Numbered from the stretch's first letter, positions 18,090 to 27,445 are shown. The stretch: 64,000 bases of DNA from Hoylesella loescheii DSM 19665 = JCM 12249 = ATCC 15930 (GCF_000378085.1 NZ_KB899211.1:62001-126000); one strand, 5' to 3'. Numbers and translations: made by a program. The notes: a model not told the origin generated them from the letters alone.

Positions 18090-19065
18090 GCATATCGTTA
18101 GTATAATCATCCCCATGTATAATGCTGAGGCATACATTACCGAATGTTTAGATTCAATATTACATTCTAAATTGGTAAAAGGAAGTTGGGAGATTGTAAT
18201 TGTTAATGATGGGTCATCAGATTCCTGCCCGCAAATTGCTCAGTTATATGCGCAGCAACACGAAGGCATTACATACCTTACGCAAGAAAATCAAGGCCAA
18301 AGTGTAGCAAGAAACTTGGGAATAAAGAGCTGTAAAGGCGATTATGTATGGTGCATTGACGCAGACGATAAGTTGGATAGCAAAGAATTACCAAAGATCT
18401 TTCGCATATTGGAAGAGCATGAAGACTTGGATATTCTTGCTGTACAATTGCAGCGAATATCCGAGAAGGGTGTGCCAATGTGTATTGAATGTGATCAACC
18501 CAGTTTGCCACATGGCGAAGTGCTTACTGGTGTACAGGCTGTTATAGGAGGTTACAATCCTTCTTCTATCTGTGCACTGATTGCGAAAAAAGCCTTATTT
18601 GTTGATAATGATGTGTTTTTTGTTCCTGGTATTACACACCAAGATGTAGAACTGACATATCGTTTGATGCCACATGCTAGCAAGGTGTTATTTTCTAGCC
18701 TTATACCATACCTTTACATCAATCATCCCAGTTCTACGAGTAAGTCGCTTGTGCCAGAGAAGAAGATAAAGTATGTGAAAGATGACATCTTTATCATACA
18801 ATCTTTTCGCACCCTAGCAAAAGGCTTCGAATCTTCCGATGAACAACTGGCTTATACTATTTATAATAGGAGTCAAAACGTGTTGTTCAGCTTAGTCTAT
18901 TCCTTGTATAAAAATAAACATCTATGGGGTAGGCTTGGTGTGAATAAAGCGGTGGTAGATGAATTAAAGAAGCAGAGGCTTTATCCAATGAAAGGCCCAT
19001 GGGATTCTTGGAAGAAGAGCATATTGGTTACTTTTTTTCTGAATGTAGAACGCGTTATCCGATAG
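18079..19065 (+). CDS. Family 2 glycosyltransferase
   Basis: A 328-residue GT-A transferase. It begins HIVSIIIPMYNAEAYITECLDSIL. It has the nucleotide-binding VNDGSSD near 42-48, NQGQSVARNLG near 75-85 and the metal-binding IDADD near 93-97. The THQDVELTYRL segment near 188-198 occupies the ED(Y/V)E-like catalytic-base region. It overlaps the preceding gene by 11 bases, and the next gene begins four bases after its stop, so it is part of a tight operon. Donor and acceptor unknown. Confidence 0.92.
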   Translation: MDYRHIVSIIIPMYNAEAYITECLDSILHSKLVKGSWEIVIVNDGSSDSCPQIAQLYAQQHEGITYLTQENQGQSVARNLGIKSCKGDYVWCIDADDKLDSKELPKIFRILEEHEDLDILAVQLQRISEKGVPMCIECDQPSLPHGEVLTGVQAVIGGYNPSSICALIAKKALFVDNDVFFVPGITHQDVELTYRLMPHASKVLFSSLIPYLYINHPSSTSKSLVPEKKIKYVKDDIFIIQSFRTLAKGFESSDEQLAYTIYNRSQNVLFSLVYSLYKNKHLWGRLGVNKAVVDELKKQRLYPMKGPWDSWKKSILVTFFLNVERVIR

Positions 19066-19069
19066 TGTT

Positions 19070-20266
19070 ATGCGAATTGTATTAATTACCCAGATAACTC
19101 CTGCATCCGAGAATGTGCGGGGTACTTCCGCCTTGCCCTACCATCTGATGGTGCATAGGCCAGCAGACGTTGATATTGTCATATACAGCTTTAACGGCAA
19201 TCAACTATCTGACACAAAGATAAAAGAAGTGGAGGAGGAACTGAATGTGACGATTAAGCTGTTGTCCCGTCCAAAATGGCAATCGTGGGTGCTTCGCATG
19301 CATTTGTTATTTATACGCGTGTTGCTCAAGTATCCACTGTTTAACTATATGCGACTTTCGCGAAGAGCTGTTGAAGAGATAAAGAGGTTACAGCCTGATG
19401 GTATCTGGGTTTATGGGCAAGATATCTCGCGAGTAACAAAACAATTTGCAGGATTTAAGCGTGTACATACCCTTCCCGACTGCGAATCTTTATATTATTA
19501 CCGCATGTTGGGCAGACGGTTTGTGTTTAAGAATAGGATGATGTTTTGGCGCAACGTGATAATGTACCCCAAATATTTGCGTATGGAGAGAGCATACGAG
19601 AATTCGCCAATGGTAAGATATCACTTGGTGGGTGAGACCGATTCGGTTTCATTACGTAACGTGAATCCTGGTATTCAAGCCAAATTTTTACGACACCCCC
19701 ATTACCATGTGGCCGAGCCTCAAAAGCAAATTGCTTTTTCTAAACCTAAGATACAACTTCTTGTTGCTGGACAGAACAACTTATACATGAAAGAGGCTGC
19801 CGAAGAGGCATTTGATATGATGTTACAAGAGGCGGACAAACTGAAAGAACATTACGAGATAACATTTTTAGGAAGAGGATGGGAAAGTATAGTTACGCAG
19901 TTAAAAGATATGGGTTATGTTGTGGCTCAAATAACGTTTGCTCACGATTATATTGAAGAAATTCGTAAACACGATGTGCAACTAACGCCGATAGCCATAG
20001 GTACAGGCACAAAGGGAAAGGTTCTTGATGCGTTAGCTAATGGTTTGCTGGTCGTAGGAACGCCATATGCATTGGAGAATATCGCGGTTGAGAACGGTGT
20101 GTCGTGTTTGGAGTATCATTCTACCAAAGAGCTGTTGTCTATTCTAGTTGATATTCCCCATAATGTGCAGAAATATGAACAGATGGCAGAAAGAGGCCGT
20201 GAAGCGATTTTTGTGGAACATGGCAGAAGGCGTATATCTCAGCAATTGATAGATTTGTTTAAATAG
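19070..20266 (+). CDS. GT4-like glycosyltransferase
   Basis: A 398-residue protein with a GT-B layout: an N-terminal Rossmann half (MRIVLITQITPASENVRG) and a C-terminal half. The latter contains IQLLVAGQNNLYMKEAAEEAF and later GTGTKGKVLDALANGLLVVGTPYALENI, the nucleotide-sugar binding region of GT4-like enzymes. The EX7E-type motif is degenerate, so it is a divergent member. It lies four bases after the preceding glycosyltransferase and seven bases before the polymerase gene. Confidence 0.8.
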   Translation: MRIVLITQITPASENVRGTSALPYHLMVHRPADVDIVIYSFNGNQLSDTKIKEVEEELNVTIKLLSRPKWQSWVLRMHLLFIRVLLKYPLFNYMRLSRRAVEEIKRLQPDGIWVYGQDISRVTKQFAGFKRVHTLPDCESLYYYRMLGRRFVFKNRMMFWRNVIMYPKYLRMERAYENSPMVRYHLVGETDSVSLRNVNPGIQAKFLRHPHYHVAEPQKQIAFSKPKIQLLVAGQNNLYMKEAAEEAFDMMLQEADKLKEHYEITFLGRGWESIVTQLKDMGYVVAQITFAHDYIEEIRKHDVQLTPIAIGTGTKGKVLDALANGLLVVGTPYALENIAVENGVSCLEYHSTKELLSILVDIPHNVQKYEQMAERGREAIFVEHGRRRISQQLIDLFK

Positions 20267-20273
20267 TAATAAG

Positions 20274-21419
20274 ATGTACATATATGTTTTCATTTTGGCT
20301 CTCGCCATGGCCGGTGCGTTATTCCTTCCCCAAAAGTATGCGAAGTCAACAGTATACCTAACTTGTTGGATGATGGGTCTTGCCTTGTTTGTAGGCTTCT
20401 CAGACATGCTCGGTGGTTATGACCGATATATATATGGTGAATTGTTTGATGAGGTGGCAGACATTAGACGAGAAGGACGAAGTGTTCTCACCGCATTTAT
20501 CTTTGAACTATATCCAACAGAATTGGGATATGGATATTTAAATGTACTGTTATCTTATTTCACAGCTAACCGTTACATCTTTATTTTTATATTAACGTTA
20601 ATAATATATGCTTTATATTATATCAACATTAAGCGTTATGCCTCGGATTATCGTATAGCATTATTGTTGTTCTTTGGGCTTTTGTTCTTTTTTACTTTTA
20701 CCTATTTGCGACAGATGATAGGAGTAGGTATTGCTGGACTCTCCCTGAAGTATGTTTATGAACGCAAGTTATGGAAGTTTATCGCCTGTGTATTGCTAGC
20801 TACATTGTTTCATAATTCGGCAATTATTCTCATCCCTATATATATAATTCCAATCCAGAAACTTAGTGTAGGCTCAGTAGTTGTAGTAATGATAATATGC
20901 TTATTGATAGGTGTTTCAGGGGTATCTTCATCCTTGTTTGAAGCTTACTCTTCAACTTCAGGATTAGAGGAGCGAACTACAAAGTATATTGAAGATACAA
21001 GTGGATTTCGTATAGCCTATCTTTTAGAATCTATTTTCTTTTTATGGCTCATTCTTAGCAATTATGGAAAGGTTGGTACTGACAGACGGCAAATTGTTTT
21101 GCTAAATGTTGCCTTGACCTTTTGTGCCATACTGCTATTATTTATTCGTTCAGAGAATGGAGGACGCTTGGGCTGGTTTTTTATCATGGGTTTAATAGCC
21201 ACACTGACGACAGTACTTATTCAACAACAAAAAGACATATTCAATAAGATACTCGTTTATACAATCATTTTCTTCTTGTATTTTCGCATTGTAACGTTAT
21301 GGGGAGTTTTTCTTTATCCTTATAAAACGTTCTTTACTAATGGTGTACGTGAAGGTGATAGAATTTATGAGAAGTATGAGTATGATGCGAATTATGCAAA
21401 AGATAAGTTCTATAGATAA
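20274..21419 (+). CDS. EpsG/Wzy-type polysaccharide polymerase
   Basis: A 381-residue polytopic inner-membrane protein with about ten hydrophobic segments. Features include a periplasmic-type loop after the second span (GGYDRYIYGELFDEVADIRREGR) and FTYLRQMIGVGIAGLSLKYVYERK, a pattern typical of EpsG-family polymerases. Role by family: joins lipid-linked repeat units at the periplasmic face. It is the only polymerase candidate in the locus and complements the Wzx flippase. Its stop TAA overlaps the next ATG by one base. Confidence 0.85.
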   Translation: MYIYVFILALAMAGALFLPQKYAKSTVYLTCWMMGLALFVGFSDMLGGYDRYIYGELFDEVADIRREGRSVLTAFIFELYPTELGYGYLNVLLSYFTANRYIFIFILTLIIYALYYINIKRYASDYRIALLLFFGLLFFFTFTYLRQMIGVGIAGLSLKYVYERKLWKFIACVLLATLFHNSAIILIPIYIIPIQKLSVGSVVVVMIICLLIGVSGVSSSLFEAYSSTSGLEERTTKYIEDTSGFRIAYLLESIFFLWLILSNYGKVGTDRRQIVLLNVALTFCAILLLFIRSENGGRLGWFFIMGLIATLTTVLIQQQKDIFNKILVYTIIFFLYFRIVTLWGVFLYPYKTFFTNGVREGDRIYEKYEYDANYAKDKFYR

Positions 21420-22306
21420 TGCTAATAACAGTTTTCACACCAACATATAATAGGGGGAACCTACTTCCCAACCTGTATGATAGTCTATGTCAACAGAAGT
21501 ATAAAAATTTTGAATGGTTGATTATAGATGATGGCTCTGTGGATAATACTGAGAACGTAGTGAATGAATTCATCTGTCATCAGGAGAAAGGTTTCAAGAT
21601 ACGATATATAAAGAAGAATAATGGTGGAAAACATACAGCAATAAACTTGGGTGTCCAATTGGCTGAAGGTGAGCTTTTTTTTATAGTTGATAGTGATGAC
21701 AGCTTGCCCGATAATTCGTTAGAACTAATTAGCTCGGTTTATTTACAATCTTCTGCAGATGAGAACTTAGGTGGTGTTTGTGGGTATATGGCGCACCATA
21801 ATGGTGATTTAATAGGGCATTTTGTGAAAACGGATCTATTTAAAGCCAATACTCGCGAATTACAATATAAATATAATGTTTCATGGGATATGGCTGAAAT
21901 ATTTAAAACGGCTGTATTAAAAGAATTCCCTTTCCCTGAGTTTGATGACGAGAGGTTTTGTCCAGAAGATTTAGTTTTGTTTCAAGTATCACGAAAATAT
22001 AGTCTGTTGGTTTTTCCAAGTGTTGTTTATTTTAGGGATTATCTAGATGGTGGATTGACAGACAATATAATTCGAATTCGGATGAAAAGTCCATTCGCAT
22101 CAACATTGTTCTATTCTGAGTTGAACAAAGAACATATCCCTTTTCTTGCAAAGGTAAAAGCTGCAATTAATTATTATAGATTTAAGTTTTGTATCTCAAA
22201 TAAGAAACAAGAAACGTTGATTAGTAAATTTTGGATCTGGACTTTGCCATTTGGATATATTATGCACTTGATGGATAAAAGAAATGTCGTTAAAGCAAAA
22301 AATTAA
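21419..22306 (+). CDS. Family 2 glycosyltransferase
   Basis: A 295-residue GT-A transferase. It starts MLITVFTPTYNRGNLLPNLYDSL, with IIDDGSVDNT near 35-44, NNGGKHTAINLG near 66-77 and the metal-binding VDSDDS near 88-93. The C-terminal EDLVLFQVSRKY sits where the catalytic base is expected. It shares one base with the polymerase stop and overlaps the following gene by 23 bases. It is A/T-rich like its neighbours. Sugar specificity unknown. Confidence 0.91.
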   Translation: MLITVFTPTYNRGNLLPNLYDSLCQQKYKNFEWLIIDDGSVDNTENVVNEFICHQEKGFKIRYIKKNNGGKHTAINLGVQLAEGELFFIVDSDDSLPDNSLELISSVYLQSSADENLGGVCGYMAHHNGDLIGHFVKTDLFKANTRELQYKYNVSWDMAEIFKTAVLKEFPFPEFDDERFCPEDLVLFQVSRKYSLLVFPSVVYFRDYLDGGLTDNIIRIRMKSPFASTLFYSELNKEHIPFLAKVKAAINYYRFKFCISNKKQETLISKFWIWTLPFGYIMHLMDKRNVVKAKN

Positions 22307-23198
22307 GAGGTTTTCAGCCGAGCGCTGGAACATTGGATTTATTGAGAATGACTTAAACAGCATTTTGTGTGGTGATGAAATTAAGGTCAGTTGGTTAATA
22401 CACGATTATAAGAATAGTTGGTTTGCCGACCCATTTATCTTAGACATAAACGAAAGTGAAATAACTGTATTGGTGGAGGAATTCCCAAGGCAAATAAATA
22501 GGGGGCGGATAACTAAACTGACAATAGATAAACAAACATGCGAACTAAAAAGGCTAGATGTTGTTGTTGAGCTACCCACACATTTGAGTTTCCCCGTTAT
22601 CATTCGCTCCTCTTCAAAGGATATGGTGTATCTTATGCCAGAGAATGGGGAATCTGGAAGATTAACCTTATATAAGTACTGGATAAGTGAGAATAGACTT
22701 GAAGAAGTGGGTTGTGTTCTTGATGAGGATGTGGCAGACGCTGTGCCTCTCAAGATAGGATCTTACGAATTCTTGTTTTGTACCAAAGTTCCAAAGGCTA
22801 ATGGAAACACGCTATATGTCTATACTTGGGATGAAAAAGTTAGGAAGTATAAGTATTGTCAAGAGTATTCTTTTAAAGAAAACGTTGCTAGGATGTCTGG
22901 TAGTTTCTTTAAGTATAATGGTGATTGGTATCGTCCAACTCAAGAGTGCAATATCCAATACGGCCATGCTGTTACCATTCAGAAGTTGGTAAGTGATGAC
23001 AAACAGATGCCATTAGAGATGGCAATTTTAGAAGGACGACTGAAGTTTGAAGAAGTTAGAAGATTATATTCGGTAAATCCTAAATTAAATGTGGGTATGC
23101 ATACTTTTAATATCTACCAAGATTGCATTGTTACAGACTCCCTCGGTTTTGACAACATGTGGATTAGGAAGACGTTACGTGCATTAAGAATAATTTAA
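22284..23198 (+). CDS. GINT1-like beta-propeller domain protein
   Basis: A 304-residue soluble protein resembling the N-terminal five-bladed propeller domain found in plant glucosamine inositolphosphorylceramide transferases and in many bacterial polysaccharide loci. The visible signature is SWFADPFILD near 44-53 followed by VLVEEF near 61-66, as in GH43-like propellers (xADPF..E). Related bacterial proteins are sometimes formyltransferase fusions, but no such domain is present here. A sugar-binding or transferase role is inference. It overlaps the preceding gene by 23 bases and abuts the next. Confidence 0.7.
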   Translation: MSLKQKIKRFSAERWNIGFIENDLNSILCGDEIKVSWLIHDYKNSWFADPFILDINESEITVLVEEFPRQINRGRITKLTIDKQTCELKRLDVVVELPTHLSFPVIIRSSSKDMVYLMPENGESGRLTLYKYWISENRLEEVGCVLDEDVADAVPLKIGSYEFLFCTKVPKANGNTLYVYTWDEKVRKYKYCQEYSFKENVARMSGSFFKYNGDWYRPTQECNIQYGHAVTIQKLVSDDKQMPLEMAILEGRLKFEEVRRLYSVNPKLNVGMHTFNIYQDCIVTDSLGFDNMWIRKTLRALRII

Positions 23199-23199
23199 A

Positions 23200-24276
23200 A
23201 TGCGCATTCTTCAAGTAATCACTTCCCTGCAAACGGGTGGGGCAGAAAAGATTGTGGTGGATTTGTCCTTAAAGCTTAAGGCGAGAGGGCACGAGGTGGA
23301 TGTGGTGGCTTTCGTTGGCGGACCTTCTATCTTTAAGCAGACATTGCTTGACGTTGGCTGTGGCGTGATAGAGTTTACTGAAAGCGAAGGGGTATATAGC
23401 CTGAAGCATATTAAGAGGCTTAAACGCTTGATGCCGCAATACGATATAGTGCATACGCATAATACCTCGCCACAGTTGTTTGCAGCCATGGCTAAAGGTA
23501 AATGTAAGGCTAAGCTGGTGACAACGGAACATTCCACCAATAACCGACGTCGCTCCTTGAAGGGATATGGTTGGATAGACCGCTGGATGTACCGCCGTTA
23601 CGATAAGATCGTTTGCATATCCGACATTGCCAAAGAAAAGCTGTTAGAGCATATTGGCAACAAGTATGCTCCCGGTGTGCTTACCATCAACAATGGGGTA
23701 GACGTGGAACGGTTTTACGTTGCACAAGAGGCAGAAGGACTTCGCATGCCAGATACGTTCACCACGGTGATGGTGGCAGGATTTCGTGAGGCAAAAGACC
23801 AAGACACGCTGATACGGGCCATGGCTATGCTTCCCTCTCAATACCAGCTGTGGTTGGTAGGCGATGGAGTAAGGCGAGGAGAACTTGAAAGTGTTATTGT
23901 ATCAGCTGGCGTTGAAGACCGAGTTGGCTTGTTGGGCATTCGTTCAGACGTGCCACAGGTATTGAAATCAGCAGATGTGGTAGTGATGTCTTCACATTGG
24001 GAAGGCCTTTCCCTCTCAAACATTGAAGGAATGTCCTCTGGGCGACCGTTTGTAGCTAGCGATGTAGATGGATTACGCGAGGTAACGAAGGGTTATGGCG
24101 TTTTGTTCCCACATGGCGATGCCGAGGCCTTGGCAGGCATTATCCGAAAGCTACACGATGACAAGGCATATTATGATGAGGTGGCCGAGAAATGTCACCA
24201 ACACGCTTTGATGTTCGACATTAATAAGATGGTGGATGGGTACGAAGCTGTGTACAAGGAACTGGTACACAAGTAG
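23200..24276 (+). CDS. Family 4 glycosyltransferase
   Basis: A 358-residue GT-B fold, retaining-type transferase. The N-terminal ITSLQTGGAEKIVVDLS is the standard GT4 glycine-rich start. The middle NNGVDVERF (near 164-172) is typical. The EX7E-type motif appears as EGLSLSNIEGMSSGRPFVASD near 267-287. Codon use is richer in G+C than in the upstream A/T-rich block. It begins two bases after the preceding gene, and a 227-base gap follows it, containing a 22-base-period array. Confidence 0.93.
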   Translation: MRILQVITSLQTGGAEKIVVDLSLKLKARGHEVDVVAFVGGPSIFKQTLLDVGCGVIEFTESEGVYSLKHIKRLKRLMPQYDIVHTHNTSPQLFAAMAKGKCKAKLVTTEHSTNNRRRSLKGYGWIDRWMYRRYDKIVCISDIAKEKLLEHIGNKYAPGVLTINNGVDVERFYVAQEAEGLRMPDTFTTVMVAGFREAKDQDTLIRAMAMLPSQYQLWLVGDGVRRGELESVIVSAGVEDRVGLLGIRSDVPQVLKSADVVVMSSHWEGLSLSNIEGMSSGRPFVASDVDGLREVTKGYGVLFPHGDAEALAGIIRKLHDDKAYYDEVAEKCHQHALMFDINKMVDGYEAVYKELVHK

Positions 24277-24403
24277 AGACGCATCTATAAAAAATCTCCC
24301 ACACGTTATATACAAAATTGTGGCAGGAAAATGCGGCTTTAGAATTTGATTTTCATTAAGCGACTAAGCATTGACAATCTGCCTGTTCGGCTACGAGTGG
24401 TTA

Positions 24404-24474
24404 GTAGTCCCACTACAGATCGTTTGTAGCCACACTACCTGCAACTTGTAGTCGCAGTACTAATGGTTTTGTAC
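24404..24474. repeat. 22-base-period inverted-repeat array 2 (GTAG/CTAC arms)
   Basis: GTAG starts at 24404, 24426 and 24448 (spacing 22, 22), then GTAC at 24471. The first two units are GTAG-5 bases-CTAC-9 bases; the third closes with GTAC instead of CTAC. It has the same period and layout as the GGAAC arrays but entirely different arm sequences. It ends 30 bases before the ATG of the next glycosyltransferase. Confidence 0.75.
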
Positions 24475-24503
24475 TGATGCCTTGGTGGCAAAGATAGCTG
24501 GAT

Positions 24504-25685
24504 ATGAAAAAGAAATTAATCAGGGTAACTACCTCAGACATCAGTCTAGACACGCTTATCAAAGGGCAGCTGCACTTCATGAACCAACATTATGAAGTGG
24601 TAGGCTTGTCTAACAATACGGGTCGCCTAATGAATGTGTCCGAAAGAGAGGGGGTGCGAGTGATTGAGGTGCCGATGCACCGAGAGATTTCATTGGGCGC
24701 AGACTTGAAATGCTTGTGGAAACTATGCAAGATATTTAAGCGCGAACGCCCGTTCATCGTACATGCCAACACGCCCAAAGGCAGTTTGTTGGCCATGATG
24801 GCAGGTAAACTAACGTGCGTACCCCATCGCATTTACACTGTTACGGGCTTGCGCTATCAGGGCGCACAAGGCATGCTCCGTTGGATATTGATGACCATGG
24901 AGCGTATCACTTGCTTTTGTGCAACAAAGGTAATCCCCGAAGGCAATGGCGTGAAAATGGCATTAGAGCACGACCACATTACGAAGAAACCATTGAAAGT
25001 GGTACTTAACGGCAACATCAATGGCATTGACACAGAATATTTCTCGGCCGAAAGTGTGGCGCGTGTAGATGAAACACAGCCTACCCCAACAGATGTTGCC
25101 AACAAGCGTGCGGCTATACGTGCATCGTTGGGCTTATCGGCCGATGATTTCGCTTTCGTTTTCGTAGGGCGTATCGTGGGAGACAAAGGGATGAACGAAT
25201 TGGCTGCCTGTATGCGCCAGCTTCAAGGCTCCCATCCTAAATGTAAGCTGATACTTGTGGGGCGATTTGAAACAGAGTTCGACCCCCTAGATAATGGTAT
25301 TGAGGATTTTTTCAAATCAGCATCTAATGTTGTCTATGTGGGTTATCAGAAGGATGTTCGTCCTTATTTCTTAGTAGCTGATGCACTTGTGTTTCCTAGT
25401 TACCGAGAAGGCTTTCCCAATGTTGTGATGCAGGCTGGCTCAATGAAGCTACCTTCCATTGTTACAGACATTAATGGTTGTAATGAAATTGTTACTGATG
25501 GGATAAATGGTAAAATAATTCCACCTAGGGATAGTGAGGCCTTGCTGAAAATGATGGAGAATTTCTTGGATGACCTCACTGCTACTAATTCTATGGCTAG
25601 GAATGCTCGTACCATAATACAAAGTAGGTATGAACAAAGGCAAGTTTGGGAAGCTCTACGCGAAGAGTATGGAAAACTAAATTAA
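24504..25685 (+). CDS. Family 4 glycosyltransferase (mosaic composition)
   Basis: A 393-residue GT-B transferase. The N-terminal half has VHANTPKGSLLAMMAGKL, and the C-terminal half has VFVGRIVGDKGMNELAACM and the donor-site region PSYREGFPNVVMQAGSMKLPSIVTD. Similar enzymes add sugars early in capsule repeat units (EpsD/CapM-like). Up to about base 25260 codons are G/C-rich, whereas the last 430 bases use mostly T/A-ending codons like the genes downstream. This suggests a recombination join inside the gene. A 22-base-period array sits just upstream. Confidence 0.91.
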   Translation: MKKKLIRVTTSDISLDTLIKGQLHFMNQHYEVVGLSNNTGRLMNVSEREGVRVIEVPMHREISLGADLKCLWKLCKIFKRERPFIVHANTPKGSLLAMMAGKLTCVPHRIYTVTGLRYQGAQGMLRWILMTMERITCFCATKVIPEGNGVKMALEHDHITKKPLKVVLNGNINGIDTEYFSAESVARVDETQPTPTDVANKRAAIRASLGLSADDFAFVFVGRIVGDKGMNELAACMRQLQGSHPKCKLILVGRFETEFDPLDNGIEDFFKSASNVVYVGYQKDVRPYFLVADALVFPSYREGFPNVVMQAGSMKLPSIVTDINGCNEIVTDGINGKIIPPRDSEALLKMMENFLDDLTATNSMARNARTIIQSRYEQRQVWEALREEYGKLN

Positions 25686-25701
25686 AAAAACAAGATTAGA
25701 A

Positions 25702-26817
25702 ATGAAATGTGACGTGATTGTATCCTATTGTTGGAATAGGGTAGGATATAATATTATAAGGAGTTTATTTGAGAAGGGATTAAGAGTAGTTGTGGGTGAC
25801 ACATCGAAGCACAATATCTGCAGTATGTCTAGGTATAGCGTGGGAAGTTTCACCTATTCAGACCCCACGACTGACGAGAAAGCCTTTATCAGTGACATTA
25901 AGGCCGCCATAGAAAAGTTCAAGCCAAAGGTTTTAATGCCCACTCACGATGAGGCGGTTGTACTGGCTAAACACGTTGACGAGCTGCCACAAGATGTGAT
26001 TTACATCATGGAGAGCTATGATATGCAAGTTAAGCTATCCGACAAATATTCTGCCACGGTTATCGCAGAGAAGGCAGGTGTCCCCGTTCCCGCATTTATT
26101 CAAGACTTGAAAGGACACGACTACCCCATCGTTGTTAAAACCAAGTTTGGAAACTCTGCAAAAGGGGTCTACTTCCCAAAATCGTATGATGAAGGCATGA
26201 AGATAATCTCTAACTATAAAAGGGAAGATTTACTAATTGAAGAGTTCTTTCCCGGAGTAGATTATAGTGTTGACTGCGTTAGGTATGATGGCTTTTTCTT
26301 TGCAAGCACCTACCGCTCATTGGTAACAAAAACGGATGGTGGTGGAACAACAACCCAACGTGTAATCGTTTCGATGCCAGCCATTGAACGCTACGCGGAG
26401 CAGCTTTTAAATGAAGTTGATTATAAAGGCGTATGCGGAATTGACTTTAAAGTGAACGAGGAAACGGGAGAAGCGGTATTCATTGAGGTTAATGCTCGTT
26501 TTACAGGAGGTTTGGCTACGCCTATGGCAGCAGGTTTTGATATTCCCTACATTGTATATTCTTTATTTACTAGTGGTAAGTACGAACAGCCGATAAATTT
26601 AAAGGTAGGGACGAAAACCAAATGGATATTGGGTGATGTTATTGCTTTGGTTAGTAAGATAGTTCAAAGAACGTTGACGAAGAAAGAATTCAAGCAAATT
26701 AGGAGTTGGGACTTTGATGCTTTTGATGATTTCAGGAATGATGATAAAAGAGCCATCCTTGGAGAATGTAGGTATTATTTAAATAAACTGATTAAGAATA
26801 AGAAACTTAATCCTTAA
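25702..26817 (+). CDS. ATP-grasp enzyme of the polysaccharide locus
   Basis: A 371-residue cytosolic ATP-grasp protein (carbamoyl-phosphate synthase L/PylC-like). It has an N-terminal Rossmann-like domain, the substrate-side KLSDKYSATVIAEKAGVPVP near 111-130 and the ATP-lysine region YPIVVKTKFGNSAKGV near 141-156. FIEVNARFTGG near 262-272 supplies metal ligands. Such enzymes form C-N or C-O bonds from a carboxylate via acylphosphate. In this setting it may ligate an amino acid to a sugar acid or amino sugar, which is inference. It is A/T-rich and lies 14 bases before the phosphoglycosyl transferase. Confidence 0.85.
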   Translation: MKCDVIVSYCWNRVGYNIIRSLFEKGLRVVVGDTSKHNICSMSRYSVGSFTYSDPTTDEKAFISDIKAAIEKFKPKVLMPTHDEAVVLAKHVDELPQDVIYIMESYDMQVKLSDKYSATVIAEKAGVPVPAFIQDLKGHDYPIVVKTKFGNSAKGVYFPKSYDEGMKIISNYKREDLLIEEFFPGVDYSVDCVRYDGFFFASTYRSLVTKTDGGGTTTQRVIVSMPAIERYAEQLLNEVDYKGVCGIDFKVNEETGEAVFIEVNARFTGGLATPMAAGFDIPYIVYSLFTSGKYEQPINLKVGTKTKWILGDVIALVSKIVQRTLTKKEFKQIRSWDFDAFDDFRNDDKRAILGECRYYLNKLIKNKKLNP

Positions 26818-26830
26818 TAGGACGAGTAGA

Positions 26831-27445
26831 ATGTTTTTTAAGTGGATATTTGATAGGGTTGTTGCATTCATTGGGATGGTGTGTCTCCTTCCTGTGTATC
26901 TAATTGTTGCTTGCCTAATAAAGATTAAAATGCCAGAAGGAAAAATTCTTTTTAGGCAAAAGCGCGTGGGGAAAGATGGTAAAATGTTTACTATGTGTAA
27001 ATTTAGGACAATGTCGTCTGAACCCCAAAAAGACGTTTCTGTTTCTGCAGTAGAGAAGAATAGAATAACCCCACTAGGCCATAAACTTAGGAAATATAAA
27101 CTAGATGAACTGCCCGAACTGTGGAATGTCTTCATTGGACAAATGAGCTTTGTTGGGCCACGTCCTGATGTACCAGGGTATGCTGATTTGTTAGAGGGTG
27201 CCGATAGAGACATCCTAAAACTTCGTCCTGGTATTACAGGTCCTGCTAGTCTCAAATATCGTTCTGAAGAAGAACTCTTGGAGACTGTTGATGACCCTAT
27301 TGAGTATAATAATAAGGTAATTTATCCCGATAAGATACGCATAAATCTTTATTACTATCGAAACTATTCGTTTCTAAAAGATATTCAGATGATATTGTGT
27401 ACAGTATTGGGAACAAAGATGAAGTATAATGGTGAGATGATCTAA
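26831..27445 (+). CDS. Initiating phosphoglycosyl transferase (PglC/WcfS-like)
   Basis: A 204-residue monotopic membrane enzyme that transfers sugar-1-phosphate from a UDP-sugar to undecaprenyl phosphate, the first step of repeat-unit assembly. Features are an N-terminal re-entrant hydrophobic helix (8-30), KFRTM at 57-61 and the catalytic Asp-Glu at 92-93 in KLDELPELWN. FVGPRP (107-112) and RPGITG (132-137) follow. Its small size matches PglC and B. fragilis WcfS rather than the large WbaP/WcaJ types. It lies directly upstream of the aminotransferase and dehydratase that probably make its substrate. Confidence 0.93.
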   Translation: MFFKWIFDRVVAFIGMVCLLPVYLIVACLIKIKMPEGKILFRQKRVGKDGKMFTMCKFRTMSSEPQKDVSVSAVEKNRITPLGHKLRKYKLDELPELWNVFIGQMSFVGPRPDVPGYADLLEGADRDILKLRPGITGPASLKYRSEEELLETVDDPIEYNNKVIYPDKIRINLYYYRNYSFLKDIQMILCTVLGTKMKYNGEMI

